Assembly (NCBI GenBank): GCA_947179285.1
Contig: CAMXAV010000033.1
Location: 1-6,986 of the forward strand
Source of the DNA: an uncultured Helicobacter sp.
GTDB lineage: Bacteria > Campylobacterota > Campylobacteria > Campylobacterales > Helicobacteraceae
Direction of reading: 5' to 3'
Length of the DNA: 6,986 bases
The translations under genes and the position numbers were made by a program. Below are positions 1-5,766 of the stretch, piece after piece. Below the pieces are notes generated by a model, which saw only the letters and a list, made by a program, of their open reading frames with translations, made no database searches and was not told the origin of the DNA. Each line of letters starts with the position of its first letter. The stretch's first letter is position 1.

Positions 1-696
1 AAATATTATTCGCGCAACCAATTCTACCTCAAACAAGCCGGCGGCGGTGGTGGGCAGCAGGAGATTTGGGCTGGCTAGACATCGATTATCGGCAGCAATG
101 GCGTAACCAATTTTAGCGATGCCTACACCGAAAGCGAATTGCGCTTCGATGGTGGCAACATTGTCGACCAAGGACCCATCAATATCCCCTTCATCGGCGG
201 CAATTTGGCGATGAACCTTAGCGGTGTCGATGGGCGACAAACAACAGCCTTTACGGGCGAGGCTTCGAGCTTTGTCGACCAAACCCAAGACGGCGTTGGC
301 GCGGGGCGATTGCAAACCGTCAGCTTCGATAGCAACGGATTCATTCAACTCAACTTCGACAACGGCAGGCAAGAAGTCATGGGGCGCGTTGGAATCACCG
401 CGTTTGTGAATGACCAAGGGCTTAAAAAAGTCGGGGGCAACCTCTTTTCTCTCGATGTTCAGGGCTTTGGCGGGCAGGTTGGAATGCTAAGCGGACCACC
501 CTTGCTTGGCTGGGACGAAAACAGCGGCGGGCTCAAATTTGGGCAGGTGATAGACAATATGATTGAATACAGCAACGTGAATATCGCAGACGCGCTCACC
601 GAGCTCATCGTCTTCCAACGCGGCTATTCGTTCAATGCAAAGGCATTCACGACAGGCGATGATTTGATTAAAGAAGCCATTGCGCTCAAACGATAG
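1..696 (+). pseudogene. flgE2: FlgE2-like flagellar hook/basal-body protein, 3' part, interrupted by an in-frame TAG
   Basis: The gene enters the window already open and ends at TAG 694-696. The translated C-terminus matches what I remember of the second hook homologue of Helicobacter (FlgE2, HP0908 type): GRVGITAFVNDQGLKKVGGN, then SGPPLLGWDEN, then LKFGQVIDN, and a flagellar basal-body rod C-terminal domain with SNVNIADALTELIVFQRGY and an FNAKAFTTGDDLIKEA-type end. Such proteins polymerise outside the cell as part of the flagellar hook/rod axial structure. The same frame is coding-like on both sides of an in-frame TAG at 76-78 (upstream QQEIWAG, downstream TSIIGSNGVT), so the reading frame is not shifted and one codon has become a stop. 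There is no convincing start with a ribosome site after the stop; the first in-frame candidate is a TTG at 139 inside the conserved fold. The gene is therefore either a recent nonsense mutant or carries a base error. Family assignment is firm; inactivity is not proven. Confidence 0.8.
76..78 (+). other. In-frame amber codon inside the flgE2-like gene
   Basis: TAG stands in the frame that reads continuously as hook-protein sequence from base 1 to 696. One base change from CAG, TGG, TCG, TTG, AAG or GAG would produce it. TAG also ends the flgE2-like gene, the TIR gene, ccoQ and the fixH-like gene in this window, so it is an ordinary stop codon here and not a reassigned one. Confidence 0.85.
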
Positions 697-729
697 CGCC
701 AATCGCCCCTCTTAAACTTTTTTAAAGCC

Positions 730-757
730 AAGAAGTGGTAGTATTCTGCCACTTCTT
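730..757 (+). terminator. Strong hairpin between flgE2-like gene and tRNA-Phe, possible intrinsic terminator
   Basis: Bases 730-741 (AAGAAGTGGTAG) pair with 746-757 (CTGCCACTTCTT) over 12 bp with one G-U wobble and a 4-nt TATT loop. The 3' arm ends in CTTCTT and is followed by TAT, so the U-tract is short and impure. Its place, just after the flagellar gene and 3 nt before the tRNA, fits a terminator for the upstream gene. It could instead be a leader structure for tRNA 5' processing. The sequence TAGTAT at 739-744 could also serve as a -10 box for the tRNA. Confidence 0.45.
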
Positions 758-760
758 TAT

Positions 761-835
761 GGCTCGGTAGCTCAGTGGTAGAGCAGTGGACTGAAAATCC
801 TCGTGTCGGTGGTTCAATTCCGCCTCGAGCCACCA
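761..835 (+). tRNA. tRNA-Phe (anticodon GAA)
   Basis: The 75-nt sequence folds as a full cloverleaf. The acceptor stem GGCTCGG (761-767) pairs with TCGAGCC (825-831) with one G-U. The D arm is GCTC/GAGC with a 7-nt loop. The anticodon loop CTGAAAA (791-797) places GAA at 793-795. The T arm is GGTGG/CCGCC with loop TTCAATT. A discriminator A and encoded CCA (833-835) follow. GAA decodes phenylalanine codons. The anticodon stem (786-790 with 798-802) has a T-T opposition at 787/801, which would be a U-U mismatch in the RNA. The next gene starts 18 nt after CCA, so tRNA and TIR gene may share a transcript. Confidence 0.95.
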
Positions 836-840
836 TGGGT

Positions 841-848
841 TAAGGAGG
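841..848 (+). promoter_or_regulatory. Perfect Shine-Dalgarno (TAAGGAGG) fixing the TIR gene start
   Basis: TAAGGAGG complements the usual 16S rRNA 3' end over all eight bases and lies 5 nt before ATG 854. It begins 5 nt after the tRNA CCA end. It rules out the longer in-frame reading that would begin at 803 inside the tRNA. Confidence 0.85.
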
Positions 849-853
849 GCGCG

Positions 854-1387
854 ATGAGTATCTTTGATGGCGTAGAAAATGTCGGCGCGAAAGACAAAAA
901 ACAACGTGTGTTCTACTGCTTCGATGGCAAAGAAGACCATTGGCGAATCTACAAACTCACTCCCGAACTTCCAAATATCTTAGGGCAGAAAATCCTCACG
1001 CCCCAACAATGGGAGCTTGTTGCAAAACGTGGCAAAGAAGCCATCAAACAATGGACGATTAGAAATCTCGAAGTCGCACAATGTGTGGTTGTTTTCATCG
1101 GCGCGCGCACATCAGAACGCGAGATTGTGCTCGAGCAGATTCGACAAGCATGGGAGATGAAAAAGCCCATGATTGGCGTTTGCATTCACCATTGCGATGA
1201 TGTCGCTCACAAATGCGCACTCAAGGGCGATAATCCGTTTGAGCTCGTTACTGTCGATAATGTCAAGCTTTCAGACAAAATCGCCGTTTATGACCCGCCC
1301 TCGCGGCAGCATAAGGAAGTCGTTGCGTATATTCAGCAATACATTCAAGGCTGGATTACCACTGCGATTGTCGACAATCAGTTCTAG
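854..1387 (+). CDS. TIR-like (ThsB/MTH538, DUF1863-type) domain protein, 177 aa
   Basis: Almost the whole protein is one TIR-like domain of the MTH538/ThsB group. The N-terminal strand is RVFYCFDGKEDHWR (residues 18-31). A helix GKEAIKQWTIRNLE (60-73) leads to CVVVFIGARTSERE (77-90), then IRQAWEMKKPMIGVCIH (96-112) and the late GDNPF (125-129). This pattern of a strand with EDxWR, an I..W helix, a VV.IG..TS strand, a GV.IH strand and a G.NPF turn is what I know for this family. ThsB is the Thoeris anti-phage sensor that makes a cyclic-ADP-ribose-type signal for ThsA; other members have no known role. No signal peptide or membrane span is seen, so it should be cytoplasmic. There is no ThsA-like gene (SIR2 or SLOG) in the window; the neighbours are tRNA-Phe and the oxidase operon. 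ATG 854 is chosen for its TAAGGAGG. In my remembered alignment the usual YEI glutamate falls at Gln95, next to Glu94. Function in defence is inferred, not shown. Confidence 0.85.
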   Translation: MSIFDGVENVGAKDKKQRVFYCFDGKEDHWRIYKLTPELPNILGQKILTPQQWELVAKRGKEAIKQWTIRNLEVAQCVVVFIGARTSEREIVLEQIRQAWEMKKPMIGVCIHHCDDVAHKCALKGDNPFELVTVDNVKLSDKIAVYDPPSRQHKEVVAYIQQYIQGWITTAIVDNQF

Positions 1388-1453
1388 CATTACTCTTGCT
1401 TGCATGTAGCCCCAAAAAACTAAAGCTTGGTAAACAAGAAATAATGATTCCAT

Positions 1454-1467
1454 AAAATTGTAATTTT
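1454..1467. promoter_or_regulatory. 14-bp AT palindrome upstream of ccoN, possible operator
   Basis: AAAATT-GT-AATTTT is a perfect inverted repeat about 40 nt upstream of the likely -10 box of the oxidase operon. Position suits an activator or repressor site, but AT-rich palindromes occur by chance, and I cannot tie it to a known regulator. Confidence 0.25.
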
Positions 1468-1477
1468 TCTCCAAAAC

Positions 1478-1510
1478 TTAAGCATTTTTTCATACGCGCT
1501 TGCCTACAAT
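1478..1510 (+). promoter_or_regulatory. Likely sigma-70-type promoter of the cco operon
   Basis: TACAAT (1505-1510) is a good -10 box 46 nt before the ccoN start. A T-rich stretch (1485-1490) lies upstream of it, and no convincing -35 box is visible at normal spacing, as is common in Campylobacterota. The -10 box sits inside an inverted repeat, CTTGC (1499-1503) and GCAAG (1512-1516). The 169-nt gap 1388-1556 is the only sizeable gap before the operon, so a promoter is expected here. No clear terminator for the TIR gene was seen in the gap. Confidence 0.4.
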
Positions 1511-1556
1511 TGCAAGGTGTACTCTTAGGAAACCCTAATGCAAAAGGAGGAAATGT

Positions 1557-3038
1557 ATGCAAAGCGTTGGAAGTACTACAAAGGCATTGCCCGAATACGA
1601 CTACACCGTGGCAAAGCTTTTTTTGTTTACGACCCTCATCTTTGGGATTGTTGGAATGCTCATTGGCGTGGTTCTCGCGTTTCAAATGGCAGCACCAAGT
1701 CTTAACTATCTCGCTGGTGAGTTCGGCACGTTCAGTCGTCTACGCCCGCTCCACACCAATGGTATCATCTACGGATTTACCTTGAGTGGAATCTGGGCTG
1801 GTTGGTATTATCTTGGGCAACGAGTGCTCAAAATCAGTTACTACGAGCACCCATTCTTGAGGATTGTGGGCTTGTTGCATTTTTGGGTCTATCTCGCTCT
1901 TATGGTGCTTGCGGTTCTCTCGCTGTTTGCGGGTATGTCGCAATCCAAAGAATATTCAGAACTCGTTTGGCCTCTCGATTTGCTCGTGGTCGTTGTGTGG
2001 GTGCTTTGGGGCATTAGCCTCTTTGGCAGCATGGCTGTGCGCCGCGAACAAACCGTGTATATCTCGTTGTGGTATTTTATGGCAACTTTTGTGGCAATTG
2101 CGACATTGTATATTTTCAACAATCTCTCGATTCCAACCTATTTCGTTGCAGGCACAGGCGATATTTTCCATTCCATTTCGTTCTATGCAGGAACAAATGA
2201 CGCAATGGTGCAATGGTGGTTTGGGCATAACGCCGTGGCGTTTGTGTTCACATCAGCCGTAATTGGGCTCATCTACTATTTCTTGCCCAAAGAATCAGGT
2301 CAGCCCATCTTCTCATACAAGCTCACCTTGTTCTCATTCTGGAGCTTGATTTTCGTGTATGTTTGGGCAGGCGGACACCACCTCATCTACTCGACCGTGC
2401 CTGACTGGATGCAAACTCTTGGCTCTGTTTTCTCCGTTGTGCTCATTCTGCCTTCGTGGGGAACTGCCGTTAATATGCTCCTCACAATGCGCGGGCAATG
2501 GGACCAACTTGCACGCTCTCCGCTCATCAAATTCCTTGTGCTCGCAAGCACCTGGTATATGCTTGCCACACTCGAAGGACCTATCCAATCTGTCAAATCT
2601 GTCAATGCGCTTGCGCACTTCACAGACTGGATTATCGGACACGTCCATGACGCGGCATTGGGCTGGGTTGCCTTCACAATCATCGCAGCTGTGTATCACA
2701 TGACACCCCGACTCTTCAAGCGAGAAATCTATTCAAAATCCCTTATGGATATGCAATTCTGGATTCAAACCGCTGGGATTGTTCTCTATTTCTCAAGCAT
2801 GTGGATTGCGGGTATCACACAAGGTATGATGTGGCGCGCAACGGATTCCTTTGGAACTCTCATCTATTCGTTTATCGACACCGTCAATGTGTTGATTCCG
2901 TATTTCTTTATTCGCGCTATCGGCGGCTTGCTCTATTTGGTTGGCTTCTTGATGTTCACCTATAACATCATCATGACCATCACAGCAGCGAAACAAACCG
3001 ATGCAGAATCCAAATTTGCCACACCTATGGCTGGTTAA
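1557..3038 (+). CDS. ccoN: cbb3-type cytochrome c oxidase subunit I (CcoN)
   Basis: This is the 493-aa catalytic subunit of the inner-membrane cbb3 oxidase, which reduces O2 to water at high affinity and pumps protons. About 12 hydrophobic spans are visible. Expected ligands are present: His66 (RPLHTN) and His364 for low-spin haem b, His362 (in GHVHDAALGW) for haem b3, His224 (WWFGHNAVAF) and His274/His275 (WAGGHHLIY) for CuB, and Tyr268, six residues before the His pair, as the cross-linked tyrosine typical of cbb3 enzymes. Length agrees with Helicobacter CcoN. The start at ATG 1557 is supported by AAGGAGG (1544-1550), 6 nt upstream. It is the first gene of a tight operon; its TAA is the start of the ccoO ribosome site. 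No defect is seen. Confidence 0.97.
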   Translation: MQSVGSTTKALPEYDYTVAKLFLFTTLIFGIVGMLIGVVLAFQMAAPSLNYLAGEFGTFSRLRPLHTNGIIYGFTLSGIWAGWYYLGQRVLKISYYEHPFLRIVGLLHFWVYLALMVLAVLSLFAGMSQSKEYSELVWPLDLLVVVVWVLWGISLFGSMAVRREQTVYISLWYFMATFVAIATLYIFNNLSIPTYFVAGTGDIFHSISFYAGTNDAMVQWWFGHNAVAFVFTSAVIGLIYYFLPKESGQPIFSYKLTLFSFWSLIFVYVWAGGHHLIYSTVPDWMQTLGSVFSVVLILPSWGTAVNMLLTMRGQWDQLARSPLIKFLVLASTWYMLATLEGPIQSVKSVNALAHFTDWIIGHVHDAALGWVAFTIIAAVYHMTPRLFKREIYSKSLMDMQFWIQTAGIVLYFSSMWIAGITQGMMWRATDSFGTLIYSFIDTVNVLIPYFFIRAIGGLLYLVGFLMFTYNIIMTITAAKQTDAESKFATPMAG

Positions 3039-3043
3039 GGAGG
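3036..3043 (+). promoter_or_regulatory. ccoN stop fused to ccoO Shine-Dalgarno (TAAGGAGG)
   Basis: The TAA of ccoN supplies the first three bases of a perfect eight-base Shine-Dalgarno sequence, 4 nt before ATG 3048 of ccoO. A terminating ribosome would sit on the next initiation site, suggesting coupled translation. Confidence 0.75.
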
Positions 3044-3047
3044 TCTC

Positions 3048-3749
3048 ATGTTTCATTGGTTAGAAAGAAATCCTTTTTTCTTCACCGTAATGGTGCTGGT
3101 GCTCTTTTCGATTGCAGGGCTTGTCGAGATTCTTCCCGACTTCGCCAAAGCCTCGCGCCCCATTGAAGGGCTCAAGCCCTACACAATGCTCGAGGTTGCA
3201 GGCAGACAAGTCTATATCAAAGAAAGCTGCAACGCTTGCCATTCACAGCTCGTGCGTCCATTCAAAATCGAAACAGACCGCTATGGCAAAGTTAGTTACA
3301 GCGGTGAATATGCGTATGACCGCCCATTCTTGTGGGGTAGCAAACGCACAGGTCCAGATTTGCATCGCGTAGGAGATTATCGTACAACCGATTGGCATGA
3401 AGCGCACATGTGGGACCCTCTCGTGGTTGTTCCCGGTTCGATTATGCCCGCATACAAACATCTCTACACCAAGATTATCGATGTGAATACGGCTTATGCA
3501 GAGGCTTACACCAACAAAGTTGTGTTTAGCGTTCCGTATGACAACCCCGCGATTCCGCATTCGACAAAACTTGGCTCGCTCGATGAAGCAAAAGCGTCTA
3601 TTCTTGAAGAAGCAAAGCTCATCGCAGCAGACATGAAAGACGAAAAAGTCAAAGCGGCTGTTGCCGGAGGCAAGATTCCAGAGATTGTAGCGCTCATCGC
3701 CTATCTCAACAGCCTCAACAGCATTCGCAGACCTTTGCCGGCGGAATAA
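3048..3749 (+). CDS. ccoO: cbb3-type cytochrome c oxidase subunit II, mono-haem cytochrome c (CcoO)
   Basis: The 233-aa protein has an uncleaved N-terminal membrane anchor (about residues 10-29) and a periplasmic cytochrome c domain. The haem site is CNACH (Cys61, Cys64, His65), followed by the family-typical SQLVRPF and TDRYGKVS. The distal ligand is probably Met133 in PGSIMPAYKHL. The WGSKRTGPDLHRVGDYR segment (96-112) is a CcoO hallmark. It takes electrons from CcoP and passes them to the haem b of CcoN. The C-terminal part contains an EEAKLIAADMKDEKVK-like helix (187-202) and the LIAYLNSL end seen in the family. ATG 3048 has the fused TAAGGAGG site. It ends 1 nt before ccoQ. Confidence 0.97.
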   Translation: MFHWLERNPFFFTVMVLVLFSIAGLVEILPDFAKASRPIEGLKPYTMLEVAGRQVYIKESCNACHSQLVRPFKIETDRYGKVSYSGEYAYDRPFLWGSKRTGPDLHRVGDYRTTDWHEAHMWDPLVVVPGSIMPAYKHLYTKIIDVNTAYAEAYTNKVVFSVPYDNPAIPHSTKLGSLDEAKASILEEAKLIAADMKDEKVKAAVAGGKIPEIVALIAYLNSLNSIRRPLPAE

Positions 3750-3750
3750 T

Positions 3751-3966
3751 ATGGACGAAGCAACAATTCGCATTGTGCAAGGATATGCGTATTGGTTCTG
3801 CACCCTCATTCTGACTGTGGCTTTGGTGAGCTATATCTTTCACCTCTACCGCAGTCAGCGCAAAGGGTTTGATTATGAAAAATACTCGCGTCTTGCGCTC
3901 GATGATAGGCTTGATGATAGCGTCATCGAATCGCGTGATTCTCAAAACAATAAAAAGGAGAGCTAG
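3751..3966 (+). CDS. ccoQ: cbb3-type oxidase small subunit CcoQ (FixQ-like)
   Basis: The 71-aa protein has one membrane span (about residues 11-31, AYWFCTLILTVALVSYIFHLY) followed by a charged cytoplasmic tail that begins RSQRKGFDYEKYSRLAL. Size, topology and place between ccoO and ccoP match CcoQ, which stabilises the assembled oxidase and aids CcoP association in other bacteria. The start is 1 nt after the ccoO stop. Only a weak ribosome site is present (GGCGGAA, 3740-3746), so translation probably depends on coupling to ccoO. The TAG stop touches the ccoP start directly. Confidence 0.9.
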   Translation: MDEATIRIVQGYAYWFCTLILTVALVSYIFHLYRSQRKGFDYEKYSRLALDDRLDDSVIESRDSQNNKKES

Positions 3967-4833
3967 ATGGAATGGCTAGATTTGAGTGATAGCAAAAATC
4001 TGATAAGCCTCATTGGGGCGATTATCATTTTGGCTATAACAGTGGCGATTGCTGGTCGACTCATTAGCAAAATGAAACACAGCAAAGCCGATGGGCAGCT
4101 CACAACAGAGGAATGGGACGGCATTCGTGAATTTACGAACGATATTCCTGTTGGTTGGGCAGGAAGCTATTTGGTGCTTGCCATTTGGGCAATTGCATAT
4201 TGCGCTTGGATTTACCCCTTGCAAGGGTTTTCACAGCTCGGCGAATACAACGAAGAAGTAGAAGCCTTCCAAGCAAAACTTGCAAACAAAATGACCAACG
4301 CAAGCGAAGCAGATTTGCAAAAAATGGGCGGGAACTACTTCTTGTTGCAATGCGCACAATGCCATGGCGAAACAGGTAATGGCATGAACAATCGCGCCGC
4401 AGACCTCACAACATGGGGCACAGAAGAGGGAATCGTTAACGTCATCATGAGCGGAAGCAAGGGCTTGAACTATCCGCTTGGCGAAATGGTTCCGCTCAAA
4501 GACACCGTGAGCGCCGAAGATGCAAAAGCGATTGCCGCATTTGTGATGCAAGACATCTCAAGCATTGGCAAAACCAAATATCCCGACCTTGTGAGCAAAG
4601 GCAGGGAAAAGTTTGACGAAGCCACATGTTCGGCTTGCCATGGACCAGACGGCAAAGGAATGGACGGTATGGGACCAGACCTCTCAACATACGGCGATGA
4701 AGCCTTCTTGGCAGAAGTGTTTGCGCGAGGCAAAAAAGGACATATCGGACAAATGCCATCTTTCCGCGAACCTATGGTATCAGAGATTCAACGCAAAGCT
4801 TTGATTGCATACCTCAAAACAATCCGCGAATAA
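3967..4833 (+). CDS. ccoP: cbb3-type cytochrome c oxidase subunit III, di-haem cytochrome c (CcoP)
   Basis: The 288-aa protein has two N-terminal membrane spans (about 12-34 and 64-83) joined by a cytoplasmic loop with GQLTTEEWDGIREFTNDIPV, the usual CcoP linker. Two periplasmic cytochrome c domains follow: CAQCH (Cys129, Cys132, His133) and CSACH (Cys221, Cys224, His225). Likely distal ligands are Met174 (GEMVPL) and Met263 (GQMPSF). It receives electrons from the bc1 complex or soluble cytochrome c and hands them to CcoO. The start codon abuts the ccoQ stop with no gap, with AAGGAG at 3955-3960 inside the ccoQ end. The ccoP TAA starts the next TAAGGAGG site. Confidence 0.97.
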   Translation: MEWLDLSDSKNLISLIGAIIILAITVAIAGRLISKMKHSKADGQLTTEEWDGIREFTNDIPVGWAGSYLVLAIWAIAYCAWIYPLQGFSQLGEYNEEVEAFQAKLANKMTNASEADLQKMGGNYFLLQCAQCHGETGNGMNNRAADLTTWGTEEGIVNVIMSGSKGLNYPLGEMVPLKDTVSAEDAKAIAAFVMQDISSIGKTKYPDLVSKGREKFDEATCSACHGPDGKGMDGMGPDLSTYGDEAFLAEVFARGKKGHIGQMPSFREPMVSEIQRKALIAYLKTIRE

Positions 4834-4838
4834 GGAGG
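4831..4838 (+). promoter_or_regulatory. ccoP stop fused to Shine-Dalgarno of the DUF4006-like gene
   Basis: TAAGGAGG begins with the ccoP stop codon and lies 5 nt before ATG 4844. It fixes that ATG as the start, in preference to a longer in-frame reading from 4805 that would overlap ccoP. Confidence 0.75.
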
Positions 4839-4843
4839 AGTTG

Positions 4844-5041
4844 ATGAACGGTTTATTTGGACTAAATGGGCTCACAGGGCTTGCGATTGCGGTTGTGCTT
4901 TTGCTCGCAATCGTAGCGGGGCTTGGCACTCTTGCAATCATCACGCAGAGCAATGAGGCGCTCACTCCATACAAAGTCGAGCAAAGCAGCTCGATTCGTA
5001 TGAATGGTGGCGACATGGACAAGTACTACAAAGTACAATAA
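4844..5041 (+). CDS. Small membrane protein, DUF4006-like, 65 aa
   Basis: The protein starts MNGLFGLNGLTG, has one long hydrophobic span (about residues 12-34) and ends in a short polar tail (KVEQSSSIRMNGGDMDKYYK). The FGLNGLTG start followed by one membrane span fits DUF4006, a family I know only from Campylobacterota, directly downstream of ccoP. No biochemical role is known to me. The steady linkage to the oxidase suggests a subunit or assembly role, which is inference. ATG 4844 follows ccoP by 10 nt and has a perfect ribosome site. Its TAA begins the ribosome site of the next ORF. Confidence 0.8.
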   Translation: MNGLFGLNGLTGLAIAVVLLLAIVAGLGTLAIITQSNEALTPYKVEQSSSIRMNGGDMDKYYKVQ

Positions 5042-5046
5042 GGAGG
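5039..5046 (+). promoter_or_regulatory. Stop-fused Shine-Dalgarno that supports the 34-aa ORF
   Basis: TAAGGAGG starts with the stop of the DUF4006-like gene and lies 5 nt before ATG 5052. The site serves only the 34-aa ORF that follows, since the next larger gene starts about 100 nt downstream. It is the best evidence that the short ORF is translated. Confidence 0.75.
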
Positions 5047-5051
5047 CTAAG

Positions 5052-5156
5052 ATGAAATACACAGGCTTGGAAACAACCCTATTTCTCGTCAATGCGGTGA
5101 TTGTCGTTCTATCGATTGTCGTTGCGTTCTTGCCCGGAAAAGTTTTCCTTGGCTAA
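5052..5156 (+). CDS. 34-aa single-span membrane protein in the cco operon
   Basis: ATG 5052 opens a 34-codon frame ending at TAA 5154-5156. After a short polar start (MKYTGLETT) nearly all remaining residues form one hydrophobic span (about 10-27, LFLVNAVIVVLSIVVAFL), ending PGKVFLG. The perfect TAAGGAGG site and 10-nt spacing from the DUF4006-like gene repeat the pattern of the genes before it. The next gene starts with a TTG that overlaps this stop by 8 nt, so the two are likely coupled. I do not recognise the family. A single-span subunit of similar size, CcoM, is known in the Pseudomonas stutzeri cbb3 oxidase, so an accessory oxidase subunit is a reasonable guess, without sequence proof. 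Confidence 0.75.
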   Translation: MKYTGLETTLFLVNAVIVVLSIVVAFLPGKVFLG

Positions 5157-5766
5157 GATACGCGCATTTTTTGTGGTTTTGGTGGGGCTTTTTGCGGCAG
5201 CGTTTGCGCAGCCCCTCGAGCCACATTGGCTTGGGCGAGGCTTTGTGTTCGACAACGACAACCAGCTCTTTCCCGCAAGCCACCCTTTCATCAACAATCT
5301 AGGCGCAGAAGTCTTTGAAAAAAGCGGCATTTCTGTGTATCTGATTGCATTAGAAACTTTAGGCGAACAAAGCATAGAATCCCTAGAAAGCGCCATTGCA
5401 GAGCATTTGCGCTCACCTCATCTTTATATCTTATTCATACGCAACGAAAAGAAAATCGACATCAAAGGCACAGAATCTCTGCTCGCCAAGATTTCTGCAA
5501 ACAATATTTATTGGGACTATATCGTCCCGCTCATTCCCAAAAAAGATTCCGAACTCGACCAATCAAGCATCGCCGCTTTCTTGCTCAATGGCTATATCGC
5601 ACTTGTGCAAGAGCTCACATTGGCTGAAAACATCAAACTCGATAATGAATATGTCCCCGAGACCAAAGCAGTCGAATCGACCACGCGCATTGTACTCTAT
5701 GTGATGACGCTCACCCTGCTTGGGCTCTTTGTATTTGTTTTGCTAAGGAAAAAGAATGTCCGCTAA
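5149..5766 (+). CDS. Secreted TPM-domain-like protein with C-terminal membrane anchor, 205 aa
   Basis: Reading from TTG 5149 gives an ideal signal peptide: AKIR, a hydrophobic core AFFVVLVGLFAAA, and an AFA cleavage site before residue 21. A periplasmic domain (about 40-165) has the order of a TPM domain: ISVYLIALETLGEQSIESLE (61-80), a strand HLYILFIRNEKKIDIKG (91-107), and YIVPLIPKK before a helical end. A membrane span (181-199) and a basic RKKNVR tail close it, so the protein is anchored with its bulk in the periplasm. TPM proteins of similar layout have been tied to photosystem repair or membrane-protein quality control in other organisms; the substrate here is unknown. No ATG is available in frame between 5101 and 5170. 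The TTG overlaps the 34-aa ORF stop as TTGGCTAA. It overlaps the next gene by 11 nt. The TPM call is by pattern only. Confidence 0.75.
   Translation: MAKIRAFFVVLVGLFAAAFAQPLEPHWLGRGFVFDNDNQLFPASHPFINNLGAEVFEKSGISVYLIALETLGEQSIESLESAIAEHLRSPHLYILFIRNEKKIDIKGTESLLAKISANNIYWDYIVPLIPKKDSELDQSSIAAFLLNGYIALVQELTLAENIKLDNEYVPETKAVESTTRIVLYVMTLTLLGLFVFVLLRKKNVR

Noticed and set aside
76..78. TAG read as an amino acid (recoding or pyrrolysine).
   Set aside because: TAG ends four genes in this window in normal places, and nothing else hints at recoding.
803..853. A longer in-frame start for the TIR gene inside the tRNA.
   Set aside because: It would overlap the tRNA 3' half, has no ribosome site, and ATG 854 has a perfect one.
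1388..1556. Possible small RNA or TIR terminator in the 169-nt gap.
   Set aside because: Only short stems were found and no hairpin followed by a clear U-tract, so no feature can be supported beyond the promoter and palindrome.
1356..1685. A 109-codon minus-strand frame across the cco promoter.
   Set aside because: Its translation is cysteine-rich and family-free, it overlaps the TIR and ccoN ends, and no ribosome site is evident.
3243..3809. A 188-codon open frame on the minus strand.
   Set aside because: It lies antisense to ccoO and ccoQ, which are unmistakable, and its translation shows no family pattern.
5101..5148. A longer N-terminus of the TPM-like protein from TTG 5101.
   Set aside because: It would overlap most of the 34-aa ORF and bury the signal peptide that starts cleanly at TTG 5149.
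5214..5224. Eleven bases, CCTCGAGCCAC, repeat the 3' end of the tRNA-Phe gene (823-833), like an attachment-site pair.
   Set aside because: The copy lies in the coding sequence of the TPM-like protein, and the interval would contain the core oxidase operon. There is no integrase. A chance match is more likely.
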